From Hyphomicrobiales bacterium (GTDB lineage Bacteria > Pseudomonadota > Alphaproteobacteria > Rhizobiales > Devosiaceae), in the NCBI GenBank assembly GCA_027066315.1, contig JAMONZ010000059.1:1-36376 (forward strand): a stretch of 36,376 bases of DNA, written 5' to 3'. The stretch's first letter is position 1. Every line of letters begins with the position of its first letter. Under the pieces are notes generated by a model. That model did no database searches, was not told the origin of the DNA, and worked only from the letters and a program-made list of their open reading frames with translations. The position numbers and the translations under genes are program-made. Shown here one piece after another: positions 1-7,851 of this stretch.

Positions 1-904
1 ATTTTAAAATATTACTTTGTAAATGAGCTTTATTTGGCAAGCCCGTTAATCTGTCAAAAAAGGCTAATTGATGTAGCTTTTTCTCTTGTTCAATACGATC
101 AGATATATTTTGAGCACTAAAAGCTGCTGCATAAACTTTATTGTCTTTATTATACATAGGTGCGGCGGAGATTGAAACGTCAATTAATGAGCCATCTTTG
201 TGTAAACGTTTCCCCTTCGTATCTTGCACGCTCTCACCTTCAAAGGCTTTCTCAAGTATTGATTTGCAATCACGGCTGCTTTTCTTTCCCTTTGGTAAAA
301 GTTTATAAGGTTTGCCTAAAACTTCTTTGGCTTTATAGCCAAATAATGCCTCAGCTGCTTGACTCCAAGAAACAACCACTCTCTTTTTATTAAGCACAAA
401 AATAGCAACTGGTGCAGAATCCATAACTGCTTTTAACGTATCCTTGGCGTTTCTTACACGCTCCTCAGCTTTCTTTTTTTCGCTTATATCACGAATAACA
501 GAAACAGTAATTTTCCCTGACTCTGTTTCCAATGGGGCTAACATTATATCAAGCGGAAAGCGCGTGCCGTCTTTTCTCTCTGCCTCAAACTTTATTCCAG
601 TGCCAATTTCTCGTCCATGCTGAGACTTTAAATGTTCGTGACGTTGACCAACATGTTTGGCACGATATTTTTTTGGCATTAAAACTTCCATGGTTTTACC
701 CACGATTTCAGATTTAGTATATCCAAACATATCCAAAAGCATACGGTTTGAATCTTCAATTCTGCCAGAATCATTCACGATCAAAATTGCATCGGGATAT
801 TGTTCAAACAAAAAATCCCCAGACCACATCTTGCGCATTTCACCAGTCTTGATTTTTGACTTGTGAGCTTTTGATTTTTTAGATTTTTTTTGCATATTTT
901 GCAT
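1..904 (-). CDS. PAS-PAS-GGDEF sensor diguanylate cyclase, 3' end cut by window edge
   Basis: My reverse-strand translation gives 301 open codons from an ATG at 904 to the window edge. A basic N-terminus (Lys-rich, residues 5-19) is followed by two PAS domains, about 30-145 and 155-270, each with the usual PAS features (EQYPDAILIVND, FGYTKSEIVG; DSAPVAIFVL, LFGYKAKEVLG). At 281-292 the sequence AFFDRLTGLPNK appears, which is the conserved opening of GGDEF domains, so the missing part should hold the cyclase domain and perhaps an EAL domain. No membrane segment is visible, so it is probably a cytoplasmic sensor making cyclic di-GMP. The GG(D/E)EF motif itself lies outside the window, so activity cannot be judged. 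The start is uncertain: a second in-frame ATG lies at 895, and neither has a strong ribosome-binding site. Confidence 0.85.
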   Translation of the reverse strand, partial: MQNMQKKSKKSKAHKSKIKTGEMRKMWSGDFLFEQYPDAILIVNDSGRIEDSNRMLLDMFGYTKSEIVGKTMEVLMPKKYRAKHVGQRHEHLKSQHGREIGTGIKFEAERKDGTRFPLDIMLAPLETESGKITVSVIRDISEKKKAEERVRNAKDTLKAVMDSAPVAIFVLNKKRVVVSWSQAAEALFGYKAKEVLGKPYKLLPKGKKSSRDCKSILEKAFEGESVQDTKGKRLHKDGSLIDVSISAAPMYNKDNKVYAAAFSAQNISDRIEQEKKLHQLAFFDRLTGLPNKAHLQSNILK

Positions 905-928
905 AGTGAATAAAATAACCTACTAGTT

Positions 929-948
929 CCCTATATTTTTATATAGGG
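929..948. repeat. Perfect 8-bp inverted repeat in divergent intergenic region
   Basis: The arms CCCTATAT and ATATAGGG are separated by TTTT. The repeat lies about 25 bp upstream of the diguanylate cyclase start and 150 bp upstream of livH. It could be a regulator site or a hairpin in the cyclase leader. There is no direct evidence for either role. Confidence 0.45.
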
Positions 949-1096
949 CATGTAAGTTAATGCTAGTTTAAGTCTGCAAATGAAATAATTATATATATTT
1001 TAAAATTTTTAACTTGGCTTTATGCTCTAAATATGGTTTTTCTCTAAAAAAATAGATGAAAAAACATCTATAAGTAAAAGTTGGGAGGCTTATTAC

Positions 1097-1972
1097 TTGG
1101 ATATACTTCAATTGCTAATTTCTGGCCTTGCAAACGGCTGTGTATATGGTCTGATTGCGCTTGGGTTTGTGTTAATTTATAAGGCTACCGAAGCTGTTAA
1201 TTTCGCTCAAGGCGATTTTATGATGTTTGGGGCATTTATTACAATTTGGCTTACAAATGCTGACTATATGGGTATAAATTTCTACCTTGCAGTGCCTTTG
1301 GCTATTTTAATTATGGGCATTCTTGGCTATTTGCTAGATATGCTTGTAATAAGGAGAATGTTTGGCCAGCCACAAATTGCTGTAGTCATTTTAACAATTG
1401 CTATTGGCTTTATTCTTCGCTTTATTGCAGGGGTTATATGGGGGCATGAGCCTCATTTGCTAGAAACTCCATTTGCTGGAAAAGAATTAAAAATTGGCTC
1501 ATTAGTTTTAGGCTTTGAAGAGATAGCAATAATCATTGTAACGCTTTTACTTACTTTATTTTTATTTTTATTTTTTAGAAAAGCTAAACTTGGCCAAGCA
1601 ATGCAGGCCGCTTCACAAAATCAGCTAGCCGCCTATTATGTTGGCATTCCTGTTAAAAAAGTTCAAAGTTTGATTTGGGCATTAGCAGGAGTTGTTGCCG
1701 CAGTTGCAGGAGCATTATTTGCCTCAAAAGGTGCAATTGACCCCTCTACTGGCCTGCTCGGCATAAAGGCTTTTGCTGCCGCCGTCATTGGTGGTTTTGG
1801 ATCATTGCCAGGGGCATTAATTGGCGGGCTTATCATTGGGGTTGTTGAGCCATTTGCAGCCTATTATTTACCCGCTGGTTATTCACAAGTTGCTCCATAT
1901 GCAATTATGTTATTGGTATTAATTCTTCGACCTGCTGGCCTTTTTTCTCAAATGCAAAACAAGAAGGTTTAA
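1097..1972 (+). CDS. livH: LivH-type ABC transporter inner-membrane permease
   Basis: This 291-residue protein is almost entirely hydrophobic and belongs to the branched-chain amino acid permease family. The opening (SGLANGCVYGLIALGF, then EAVNFAQGDFMM at about residues 33-44) is the LivH hallmark, and the C-terminal GGFGSLPGALIGGLIIG stretch is the conserved cytoplasmic coupling region. The start is a TTG at 1097 with GGGAGG at 1083-1088 as a good ribosome-binding site; there is no better ATG. It is the first gene of a five-gene importer operon that includes an acyl-CoA synthetase. Which substrate the family member carries cannot be read from the permease; the operon context favours an organic acid over an amino acid. 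Confidence 0.93.
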   Translation: MDILQLLISGLANGCVYGLIALGFVLIYKATEAVNFAQGDFMMFGAFITIWLTNADYMGINFYLAVPLAILIMGILGYLLDMLVIRRMFGQPQIAVVILTIAIGFILRFIAGVIWGHEPHLLETPFAGKELKIGSLVLGFEEIAIIIVTLLLTLFLFLFFRKAKLGQAMQAASQNQLAAYYVGIPVKKVQSLIWALAGVVAAVAGALFASKGAIDPSTGLLGIKAFAAAVIGGFGSLPGALIGGLIIGVVEPFAAYYLPAGYSQVAPYAIMLLVLILRPAGLFSQMQNKKV

Positions 1973-1986
1973 AGAGGTGTGACGAA

Positions 1987-3084
1987 ATGAGATTTGTTTT
2001 TAAACGCTCCTATGATGATGACATTAAACTTTTTAAGCATCGCCAGCAAGCCGGCTATTACGTGCTTTTGCTAGTATTAATGATGGCACTTCCTTGGTTG
2101 GTTGATGATTTTTTCTTGGGCGAGGCAACAAATGTTCTAATTTTGGCAATTGCTGGCATGGGTTTAATGTTGCTAACTGGCCAAACAGGGCAGGTCAGCC
2201 TTGGTCATGCTGCCTTTATGGCTCTTGGGTGCTACCTTAATGTAATATTAATGCAAAGAGGTGTCCCCTTTATTATTTCTTTGCCCCTTGCTGGAATTAT
2301 TACTGGTATTGTCGGGGCAATTATTGCAATGCCAATCCTGCGTTTGCATGGCATTTATTTAGCTATTGGAACGCTTGCAATTTCAGTGTTGAGTGAAGAT
2401 ATTATAGTTATATCAAAAAAATGGACAGGCGGCGTAATAGGGCTTGTTGCCGAGCCGATTAATATTTTTGGCCTTGATATTGATCGGTATGGGACACCTA
2501 TTTTATTTTATTTTTTGGTGCTTTTTGTCACTCTTTTTGTTCTGTTAATTTTCCGAAATATTTTACGTGCCCCGCTTGGTCGTGCTTTTGCAGCTATCAG
2601 AGATTCAGAGGTATCGGCTCAGGCTTTAGGAGTGAATGTTACAAAAACTAAAATAACAGCATTTGCACTTTCTTGTGGCATAGTTGGTCTTGCTGGCGGC
2701 TTGCTTGGTCATTTTGCAGGCGCATTTAACCATGAAACATTTAATTTGGTTTTATCAATTCAGCTATTGTTGATGATTGTTATTGGTGGGCTTGGGTCAA
2801 TCCACGGTGCTTTTTTTGGTGCAGTAATTGTTGGCTTTTTACCGCAATTAATTGCTATTTCACGTGATGGTATTTCTTCAATTTTCAACCTTGGCTCATT
2901 ACCACTACCTGGAATTGAAACGGCATCTTTTGCATTCATATTAGTTATTTTTATAATGTTTGAACCAAGGGGAATTTATGGTGTTTGGATAAAAATTCGC
3001 ACCTATTTTGAGCTATTTCCTTTTTATCGTAAAAATATGTTCAAGCGACAAAAATCTTATCTTAAAACGGAGCGCATGAAGTGA
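1987..3084 (+). CDS. livM: LivM-type ABC transporter inner-membrane permease
   Basis: This 365-residue membrane protein is the second permease of a LivHM pair. Residues about 45-75 (NVLILAIAGMGLMLLTGQTGQVSLGHAAFM) carry the LivM motif GQVSLGHA, and the conserved GGLGSIHGAFFGA segment lies near residues 261-273. It starts at an ATG 14 bases after livH, with AGAGGTG upstream. The C-terminal ~35 residues are highly basic and poorly hydrophobic, a cytoplasmic tail longer than in E. coli LivM-like cores. The stop overlaps the GTG start of the next gene, so translation is probably coupled. Confidence 0.93.
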   Translation: MRFVFKRSYDDDIKLFKHRQQAGYYVLLLVLMMALPWLVDDFFLGEATNVLILAIAGMGLMLLTGQTGQVSLGHAAFMALGCYLNVILMQRGVPFIISLPLAGIITGIVGAIIAMPILRLHGIYLAIGTLAISVLSEDIIVISKKWTGGVIGLVAEPINIFGLDIDRYGTPILFYFLVLFVTLFVLLIFRNILRAPLGRAFAAIRDSEVSAQALGVNVTKTKITAFALSCGIVGLAGGLLGHFAGAFNHETFNLVLSIQLLLMIVIGGLGSIHGAFFGAVIVGFLPQLIAISRDGISSIFNLGSLPLPGIETASFAFILVIFIMFEPRGIYGVWIKIRTYFELFPFYRKNMFKRQKSYLKTERMK

Positions 3085-3857
3085 GTTTTATTACCCTTGA
3101 AAATGTCACACTTCGTTTTGGCGGATTGGTTGCTGTAAATGATGTTTCTTTTCATGTTGGAGAGGGCGAGGTATTTGCACTTGTTGGACCAAATGGAGCT
3201 GGCAAATCTACTATTTTTAACCTTATTTCTCGTATTTATAACCCTGCAAGTGGTGATATTCGCTTTAAGGACAAATCAATTTTAAACCTTCGTCCCGATC
3301 AAGTCCCGTTTTTAGGCATTGCTAGAACTTTTCAAAATATTGAATTATTTGAGCAATCAACCGTGTTGCAAAACCTTTTAGTTGGCCGTCATAGACATCG
3401 CAAAAGCAATCTTTTAACTGAGATGTTTTTTGCTCCAAATGTTCGTGATGAGGAACGCCGCCACCGCCAAGTTGTTGAAGAGGTTATCGACTTTTTAGAA
3501 CTGCAAGCCTATCGGGATAAATATATCGCTGGCCTGCCTTATGGTGTGCGAAAAGTTGTTGAGTTAGCTCGTGCTTTGGCCACCGAGCCAAAGGTTTTAT
3601 TGCTAGATGAGCCGGCTTCTGGCCTTTCACTAGAAGAAACCAATGACATGATTTTTTGGATTGAAGACATTAAAAAACAAATGGGCATAACGGTTTTAAT
3701 GGTTGAGCATGATATGAATTTGGTTAGCTCGGTTTCTGATAGGGTGTTAGCACTTGCTGATGGCAAAGAATTGGCCATTGGCACGCCAAGCCAAGTGCAA
3801 TCACACCCAGCAGTTATTGAGGCATATCTTGGCACTGGGCAAAGGATTTCATCTTGA
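3081..3857 (+). CDS. livG: LivG-type ABC transporter ATP-binding protein
   Basis: A 258-residue ABC ATPase with Walker A GPNGAGKST (36-44), Walker B LLLDEP (173-178) and the H-loop in MVEHDMNL. The signature region reads LPYGVRK (152-158) rather than the usual LSYG/LSGG, so the Ser is replaced by Pro; to my knowledge this is a variant of the LivG branch and not a sign of inactivity. The ARTFQNIELF segment is typical of LivG. It begins with GTG at 3081, overlapping the livM stop by four bases (GTGA), with ACGGAG just upstream. It would pair with LivF to power the importer. Confidence 0.93.
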   Translation: MSFITLENVTLRFGGLVAVNDVSFHVGEGEVFALVGPNGAGKSTIFNLISRIYNPASGDIRFKDKSILNLRPDQVPFLGIARTFQNIELFEQSTVLQNLLVGRHRHRKSNLLTEMFFAPNVRDEERRHRQVVEEVIDFLELQAYRDKYIAGLPYGVRKVVELARALATEPKVLLLDEPASGLSLEETNDMIFWIEDIKKQMGITVLMVEHDMNLVSSVSDRVLALADGKELAIGTPSQVQSHPAVIEAYLGTGQRISS

Positions 3858-4630
3858 GCAAAACCCCAGTTTTAAAAATAGAAAATCTTGAGAGTTATTA
3901 CGGTCCAATAATGGCAATTAGAGGCGTAAGCCTTGAGGTGCGAGAGGGGCAGATTGTTACTATCTTGGGAGCAAATGGTGCGGGTAAAACGACCCTTTTA
4001 AAAACTATTTCAGGTGTAATGACCCCAGCCAAAGGCACAATTGAGTTAAATGGTGAAAATATTCAAGGGCAGGATGCCGATAAAATAGTCAAAAAAGGCA
4101 TGGTGCATGTGCCTGAAGGGCGAGAGATTTTTCCACTTTTAAGCGTGAAGCAAAATATTGCTATTGGTGCTTATGTAAGAAAAGATAAAGCCTCAGTTAA
4201 ACGTGATTTAGAGATGGTTTACTCTTATTTCCCAATTCTAAAAGAGCGCAATAATCAGCAAGCAGGAACGCTCTCTGGCGGTCAGCAGCAAATGCTTGCA
4301 ATTGCACGAGGCCTAATGGCAAGTCCAAAAGTCATGTTGCTTGATGAGCCAAGTCTTGGTCTATCTCCCCTTTTAGTACAAGAGATTTTTACAATTTTAA
4401 AACGCTTAAATAAAGAGCAAAAAGTTACCATGTTATTAGTTGAGCAAAATGCAAAAGTTGCGCTTGATGTAGCTGACTATGGCTATGTTATGGAATTGGG
4501 ACGTATTGTGATGGCTGATGATGCTAAAGTTTTAGAAAATTCCAAAGATATTCAGGCTTTTTATCTTGGTGTAAGAGAAGAAAATGAACGTGGACAGCGT
4601 CGCTATAAACAAAGGAAAACTTGGCGATGA
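3854..4630 (+). CDS. livF: LivF-type ABC transporter ATP-binding protein
   Basis: A 258-residue ABC ATPase with Walker A GANGAGKTT (39-47), signature LSGGQQQ (140-146) and Walker B LLDEP (162-166). VPEGREIFPLLSV is the LivF-specific segment. The start is TTG at 3854, overlapping the livG stop (TTGA), with AAAGGA about 8 bases upstream. The C-terminus carries an Arg/Lys-rich extension after the usual end of LivF (from about residue 243), and its 3' end overlaps the acyl-CoA synthetase start. Three of the first four genes here use TTG or GTG starts, most at overlaps, which suggests tightly coupled translation. Confidence 0.93.
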   Translation: MSKTPVLKIENLESYYGPIMAIRGVSLEVREGQIVTILGANGAGKTTLLKTISGVMTPAKGTIELNGENIQGQDADKIVKKGMVHVPEGREIFPLLSVKQNIAIGAYVRKDKASVKRDLEMVYSYFPILKERNNQQAGTLSGGQQQMLAIARGLMASPKVMLLDEPSLGLSPLLVQEIFTILKRLNKEQKVTMLLVEQNAKVALDVADYGYVMELGRIVMADDAKVLENSKDIQAFYLGVREENERGQRRYKQRKTWR

Positions 4631-6519
4631 GTGAGAAAAACGCTAAAATTCCAAACCAGACAATAATCGATGGCGTGTCCTCTAATGAGGATTTATTCAA
4701 TGGGCCATTTTTTGTTGATGGTTGTGATACAATAGTAAAATTATTTGCCGCTCGTTGCAAAGAGCTGAATAAAAAAACTGCGCATCGTGAAAAACATCTT
4801 GGTATTTGGCATGATTATTCATGGCATGATTATTTTAGTCATGCCCAAAAAATTGGTTTGGGGCTTTTATCGCTTGGCCTTAAGCGAGGCGACGTAGTTT
4901 CAATTCTTTCTGAAGATAATAAAGAATGGCTCTATTGCGACATGGGAATTCAATCAGTTGGTGCAATTGCATCTGGTGTCTACACCACAGATTCCCCCTC
5001 TCAATTAGCATATTTAATTACCGATTCTGGTTCAAAATTTTTATTTGTTGAAAATGATGAAATGCTCGATAAATTTATTGAGATAAAAGACCAAGTGCCA
5101 ACAATAGATAAAGTCATTGTTTTTGATCGTGATGGATTGCACGACTTTAAAGATGAAAAAATAATATTTTTAGACGAACTTTATGATATTGGCGAAAAGT
5201 ATCATCAAAATAATCCGTCAGCTTTTGATGATGCAATTGCAAATTCAAAACCTAGTGATATTGCTCTGTTAATTTATACATCTGGCACAACTGGCAAGCC
5301 AAAAGGAGCAATGTTAAGTAGTGAGAATATTATTTTTGCAGTTTCCTCTTCGCTTAGAGTCTTGCCATATTCAGCAGGAGATGAGCAGCTTTGCTTTTTG
5401 CCTCTTTGTCATGTTCTAGAGCGTTCCAGTTCAGTTTATTCTCCCATAGCCAGTAAAACGATTGTAAATTTTGTTGAAAGCACCGAAACAATATTTGACA
5501 ATTTACAAGAAGTAGCACCAGATGTTTTTACTGCTGTTCCAAGGGTTTGGGAAAAGGTTTTCTCTCGTGTCACTCTAATGGCGCAAGATGGTACTAAATT
5601 TGGAAAATGGGCATTTGCTAGTGCAGTTAAACTGGGCTTGAAGCGGGCAGAATATGTAATAAAAAATGAAAAACCTCCCATTCTGATTGAAGCAAAATAC
5701 CGCTTTTGGAATTTTTTTATCTTTACAAATTTACGCCGCATGTTGGGCATGAATAATATAAAGCGTGCTATAACAGGTGCTGCACCAATTTCGCCAGATT
5801 TGCTAAAATGGTATCGTGCAATTGGCGTTAATTTGGTTGAGGGTTTGGGGCAGACAGAAGGGGCGGGCATCACGGCGATTAACACGCTTAGCAATAATAA
5901 AAATGGCACAGTGGGCCCAGCAATTCCAGGCACGCATATTCGCATAGCGAAAGATGGAGAGATCCAATTTAAGGGCGCAAACGTTTTCCCCGGATATTGG
6001 CAAGCACCAGAGAAAACCAAAGAAACTATGACGAGCGATGGTTATTTAAAAACAGGTGATGTTGGCCATTTAGACGAAGATGGATTTTTAACTATCACGG
6101 GTCGCTTAAAAGATATTATCATCACAGCAGGGGGTAAAAATATCACCCCATCAGAATTTGAAAATAAATTAAAGGCCTCAGCCTATATTTCAGATGCGGT
6201 GGTTATTGGTGATAGACGCAAATATCTTACTTGTTTGGTGATGATTGACCAAGAAAATGTAGAAAAATTTGCGCAAGACAAAAAAATACCGTTTAATGAC
6301 TTTGCATCTTTATGTGCGGCAAAACAGGTGCAAGAGCTAATAGGCTCAATTATTGAAAAAACTAATGAAGATTTTGCTCGGGTCGAGCAGATAAAGAATT
6401 TTGCTCTTATTGACATTATTCTAACCGCAGAAGACGATGAGCTAACCGCTACTATGAAGCTAAAACGCTCATTTGTAGAGAAAAAATATAAACCACTAAT
6501 TGATTCATTATATAAATAA
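4627..6519 (+). CDS. AMP-forming long-chain-type acyl-CoA synthetase
   Basis: An ANL-superfamily adenylate-forming enzyme that should activate a carboxylic acid to its CoA thioester using ATP. I choose ATG at 4627 (ATGA overlap with the livF stop, AAGGA 10 bases upstream) over an in-frame TTG at 4621, giving 630 residues. The ATP-binding motif TSGTTGKPKG lies at 218-227; later come VEGLGQTEG, YLKTGDVGHLDEDG, and the hinge/catalytic region GRLKDIIITAGGKNITP. Length and layout match the long-chain acyl-CoA synthetase (FadD15/ACSBG-like) group. Its position inside a Liv-type transporter operon, before the binding-protein gene, strongly suggests that it acts on the imported compound. The acid could be fatty, aromatic or dicarboxylic; the sequence does not decide. 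Confidence 0.9.
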   Translation: MSEKNAKIPNQTIIDGVSSNEDLFNGPFFVDGCDTIVKLFAARCKELNKKTAHREKHLGIWHDYSWHDYFSHAQKIGLGLLSLGLKRGDVVSILSEDNKEWLYCDMGIQSVGAIASGVYTTDSPSQLAYLITDSGSKFLFVENDEMLDKFIEIKDQVPTIDKVIVFDRDGLHDFKDEKIIFLDELYDIGEKYHQNNPSAFDDAIANSKPSDIALLIYTSGTTGKPKGAMLSSENIIFAVSSSLRVLPYSAGDEQLCFLPLCHVLERSSSVYSPIASKTIVNFVESTETIFDNLQEVAPDVFTAVPRVWEKVFSRVTLMAQDGTKFGKWAFASAVKLGLKRAEYVIKNEKPPILIEAKYRFWNFFIFTNLRRMLGMNNIKRAITGAAPISPDLLKWYRAIGVNLVEGLGQTEGAGITAINTLSNNKNGTVGPAIPGTHIRIAKDGEIQFKGANVFPGYWQAPEKTKETMTSDGYLKTGDVGHLDEDGFLTITGRLKDIIITAGGKNITPSEFENKLKASAYISDAVVIGDRRKYLTCLVMIDQENVEKFAQDKKIPFNDFASLCAAKQVQELIGSIIEKTNEDFARVEQIKNFALIDIILTAEDDELTATMKLKRSFVEKKYKPLIDSLYK

Positions 6520-6542
6520 CAAATTCATAAAGGGAGAAAAAT

Positions 6543-7703
6543 ATGAATATTTTGAAAAAACTAACCGCAACATTAGCAATATCTGCTTCAATGATTGCAG
6601 GTGCTTATGCTCAACAAGGTGTCACCGATACCGAAGTTGTCATCGGCTCAAGCACAGATTTATCTGGCATTTTTGCAGCCTTTGGTGCGCCAGCGGCAAA
6701 AGCTGCACAAATGTATTTTGATGATGTAAACGCCAATGGCGGTGTGCATGGTCGCCAAATTAAATTTATTGTTGAAGACCATGGTTATTCACTGCCAAAA
6801 TCTACTCAAACAATAAATAAACTTGTTAATCGTGATAAGGTTTTTGCAACTTTCTTACAAGTTGGCACTCCAATGAATGTTGCAGGTTTTAAACTTACCG
6901 ATTCTAAGGGAATTCCAAATGTTTTCCCACTAACAATGGCAAGACAGATTTTGCAAGACCCACTAAAATATCACTTCTCACCGGGCGTGTCTTATTATGA
7001 GCAAATCAAACAAAGCGTTACCTATTTGAATAAAACAAATGGCGGCACAAACGTTTGCGCAATGTATATTCCATCTGATTTTGGTAAAGAAATTAAAGAA
7101 GGTGCATTTGATCAAGCTGCAGAATTGGGTTTAACCTTTGCAGGCGAAACAACTCATAAACCAGATGATGCTGATTTTGTTGGTGCTTTGAGCAAATTAA
7201 AAGACGCAAATTGCGATATTGTGGCAATGGCTCTTGGTGTGCGCCAAACAATTACAGCTTATGCAACAGCACAAAAAATTGGCATGACAGAGGCTAGCTT
7301 TGTATCATCTGCTGCAGGTTTTCATTCCGTTATGGCAAAAGTTCCAGGTGGAGTAACCGAAGGGCTTTATGCAGCTGCTGTATGGTCTGATATTTTGCCA
7401 CGCCTAAGCAACCCAACAGTTGGTGCATGGTTTAAAGCCTATACTGAAGCAACAGGCGAAAAACTCCCTGGGACAGGCGCAGTACTTGGTCGTGCAGGTG
7501 CTGAAAGTTTGGTTCGTGCGCTTGAAGCTGCAGGTAAAGATTTAACTGCTGATAGTTTCATTGCTGGTATGGAAAGCCTAAATTACATGGATGAAATTCT
7601 TGATACTCAAGTGACTTACTCAAAAGAAGATCACGCAGGTGTTGATGAAGTTGTTATCTCTGTGATTGAAGCTGGAAACTGGAAAGTAGTTTCTAGAGAC
7701 TAG
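6543..7703 (+). CDS. Periplasmic substrate-binding protein of the Liv-type importer
   Basis: A 386-residue type I periplasmic binding protein of the Leu/Ile/Val-binding (Peripla_BP_6) family. Residues 1-23 are a clear signal peptide (MNILKKLTATLAISASMIAG, then AYAQQ) with cleavage expected after AYA. The mature N-terminus has the family sequence GVTDTEVVIGSSTDLSG and then GGVHGRQIKFIVEDHGY. It starts at ATG 6543 behind AAAGGGAGA, a strong ribosome-binding site suiting the higher expression binding proteins need. It ends the operon and is followed by a terminator. Binding specificity is unknown. Confidence 0.92.
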   Translation: MNILKKLTATLAISASMIAGAYAQQGVTDTEVVIGSSTDLSGIFAAFGAPAAKAAQMYFDDVNANGGVHGRQIKFIVEDHGYSLPKSTQTINKLVNRDKVFATFLQVGTPMNVAGFKLTDSKGIPNVFPLTMARQILQDPLKYHFSPGVSYYEQIKQSVTYLNKTNGGTNVCAMYIPSDFGKEIKEGAFDQAAELGLTFAGETTHKPDDADFVGALSKLKDANCDIVAMALGVRQTITAYATAQKIGMTEASFVSSAAGFHSVMAKVPGGVTEGLYAAAVWSDILPRLSNPTVGAWFKAYTEATGEKLPGTGAVLGRAGAESLVRALEAAGKDLTADSFIAGMESLNYMDEILDTQVTYSKEDHAGVDEVVISVIEAGNWKVVSRD

Positions 7704-7727
7704 GCTATTAAAAAACTATAATTAGAC

Positions 7728-7759
7728 AAAAGGCACTTCTCTAAATGGAAGTGCCTTTT
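7728..7759 (+). terminator. Rho-independent terminator of the liv/acyl-CoA synthetase operon
   Basis: The arms AAGGCACTTC (7730-7739) and GAAGTGCCTT (7748-7757) form a perfect 10-bp stem with an 8-base loop, and the right arm runs into a T tract (to 7760). It lies 25 bases after the binding-protein stop. Confidence 0.9.
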
Positions 7760-7851
7760 TATTAAATATCATTACCCACATTAAAAATCCTTAATTATGA
7801 CATTTATCAAAGCTATTATATGCTTTTGATATTCTATGAAGCGGGATAAAA

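Noticed and set aside
160-866. Several short plus-strand frames at the left edge
   Set aside because: The minus strand carries a continuous PAS-PAS-GGDEF reading through the same bases, so these are shadows.
5436-6020. Long open frame of 194 codons on the minus strand inside the acyl-CoA synthetase gene
   Set aside because: It is antisense to a gene with clear family motifs, has no recognisable domain and a composition expected of an antisense reading.
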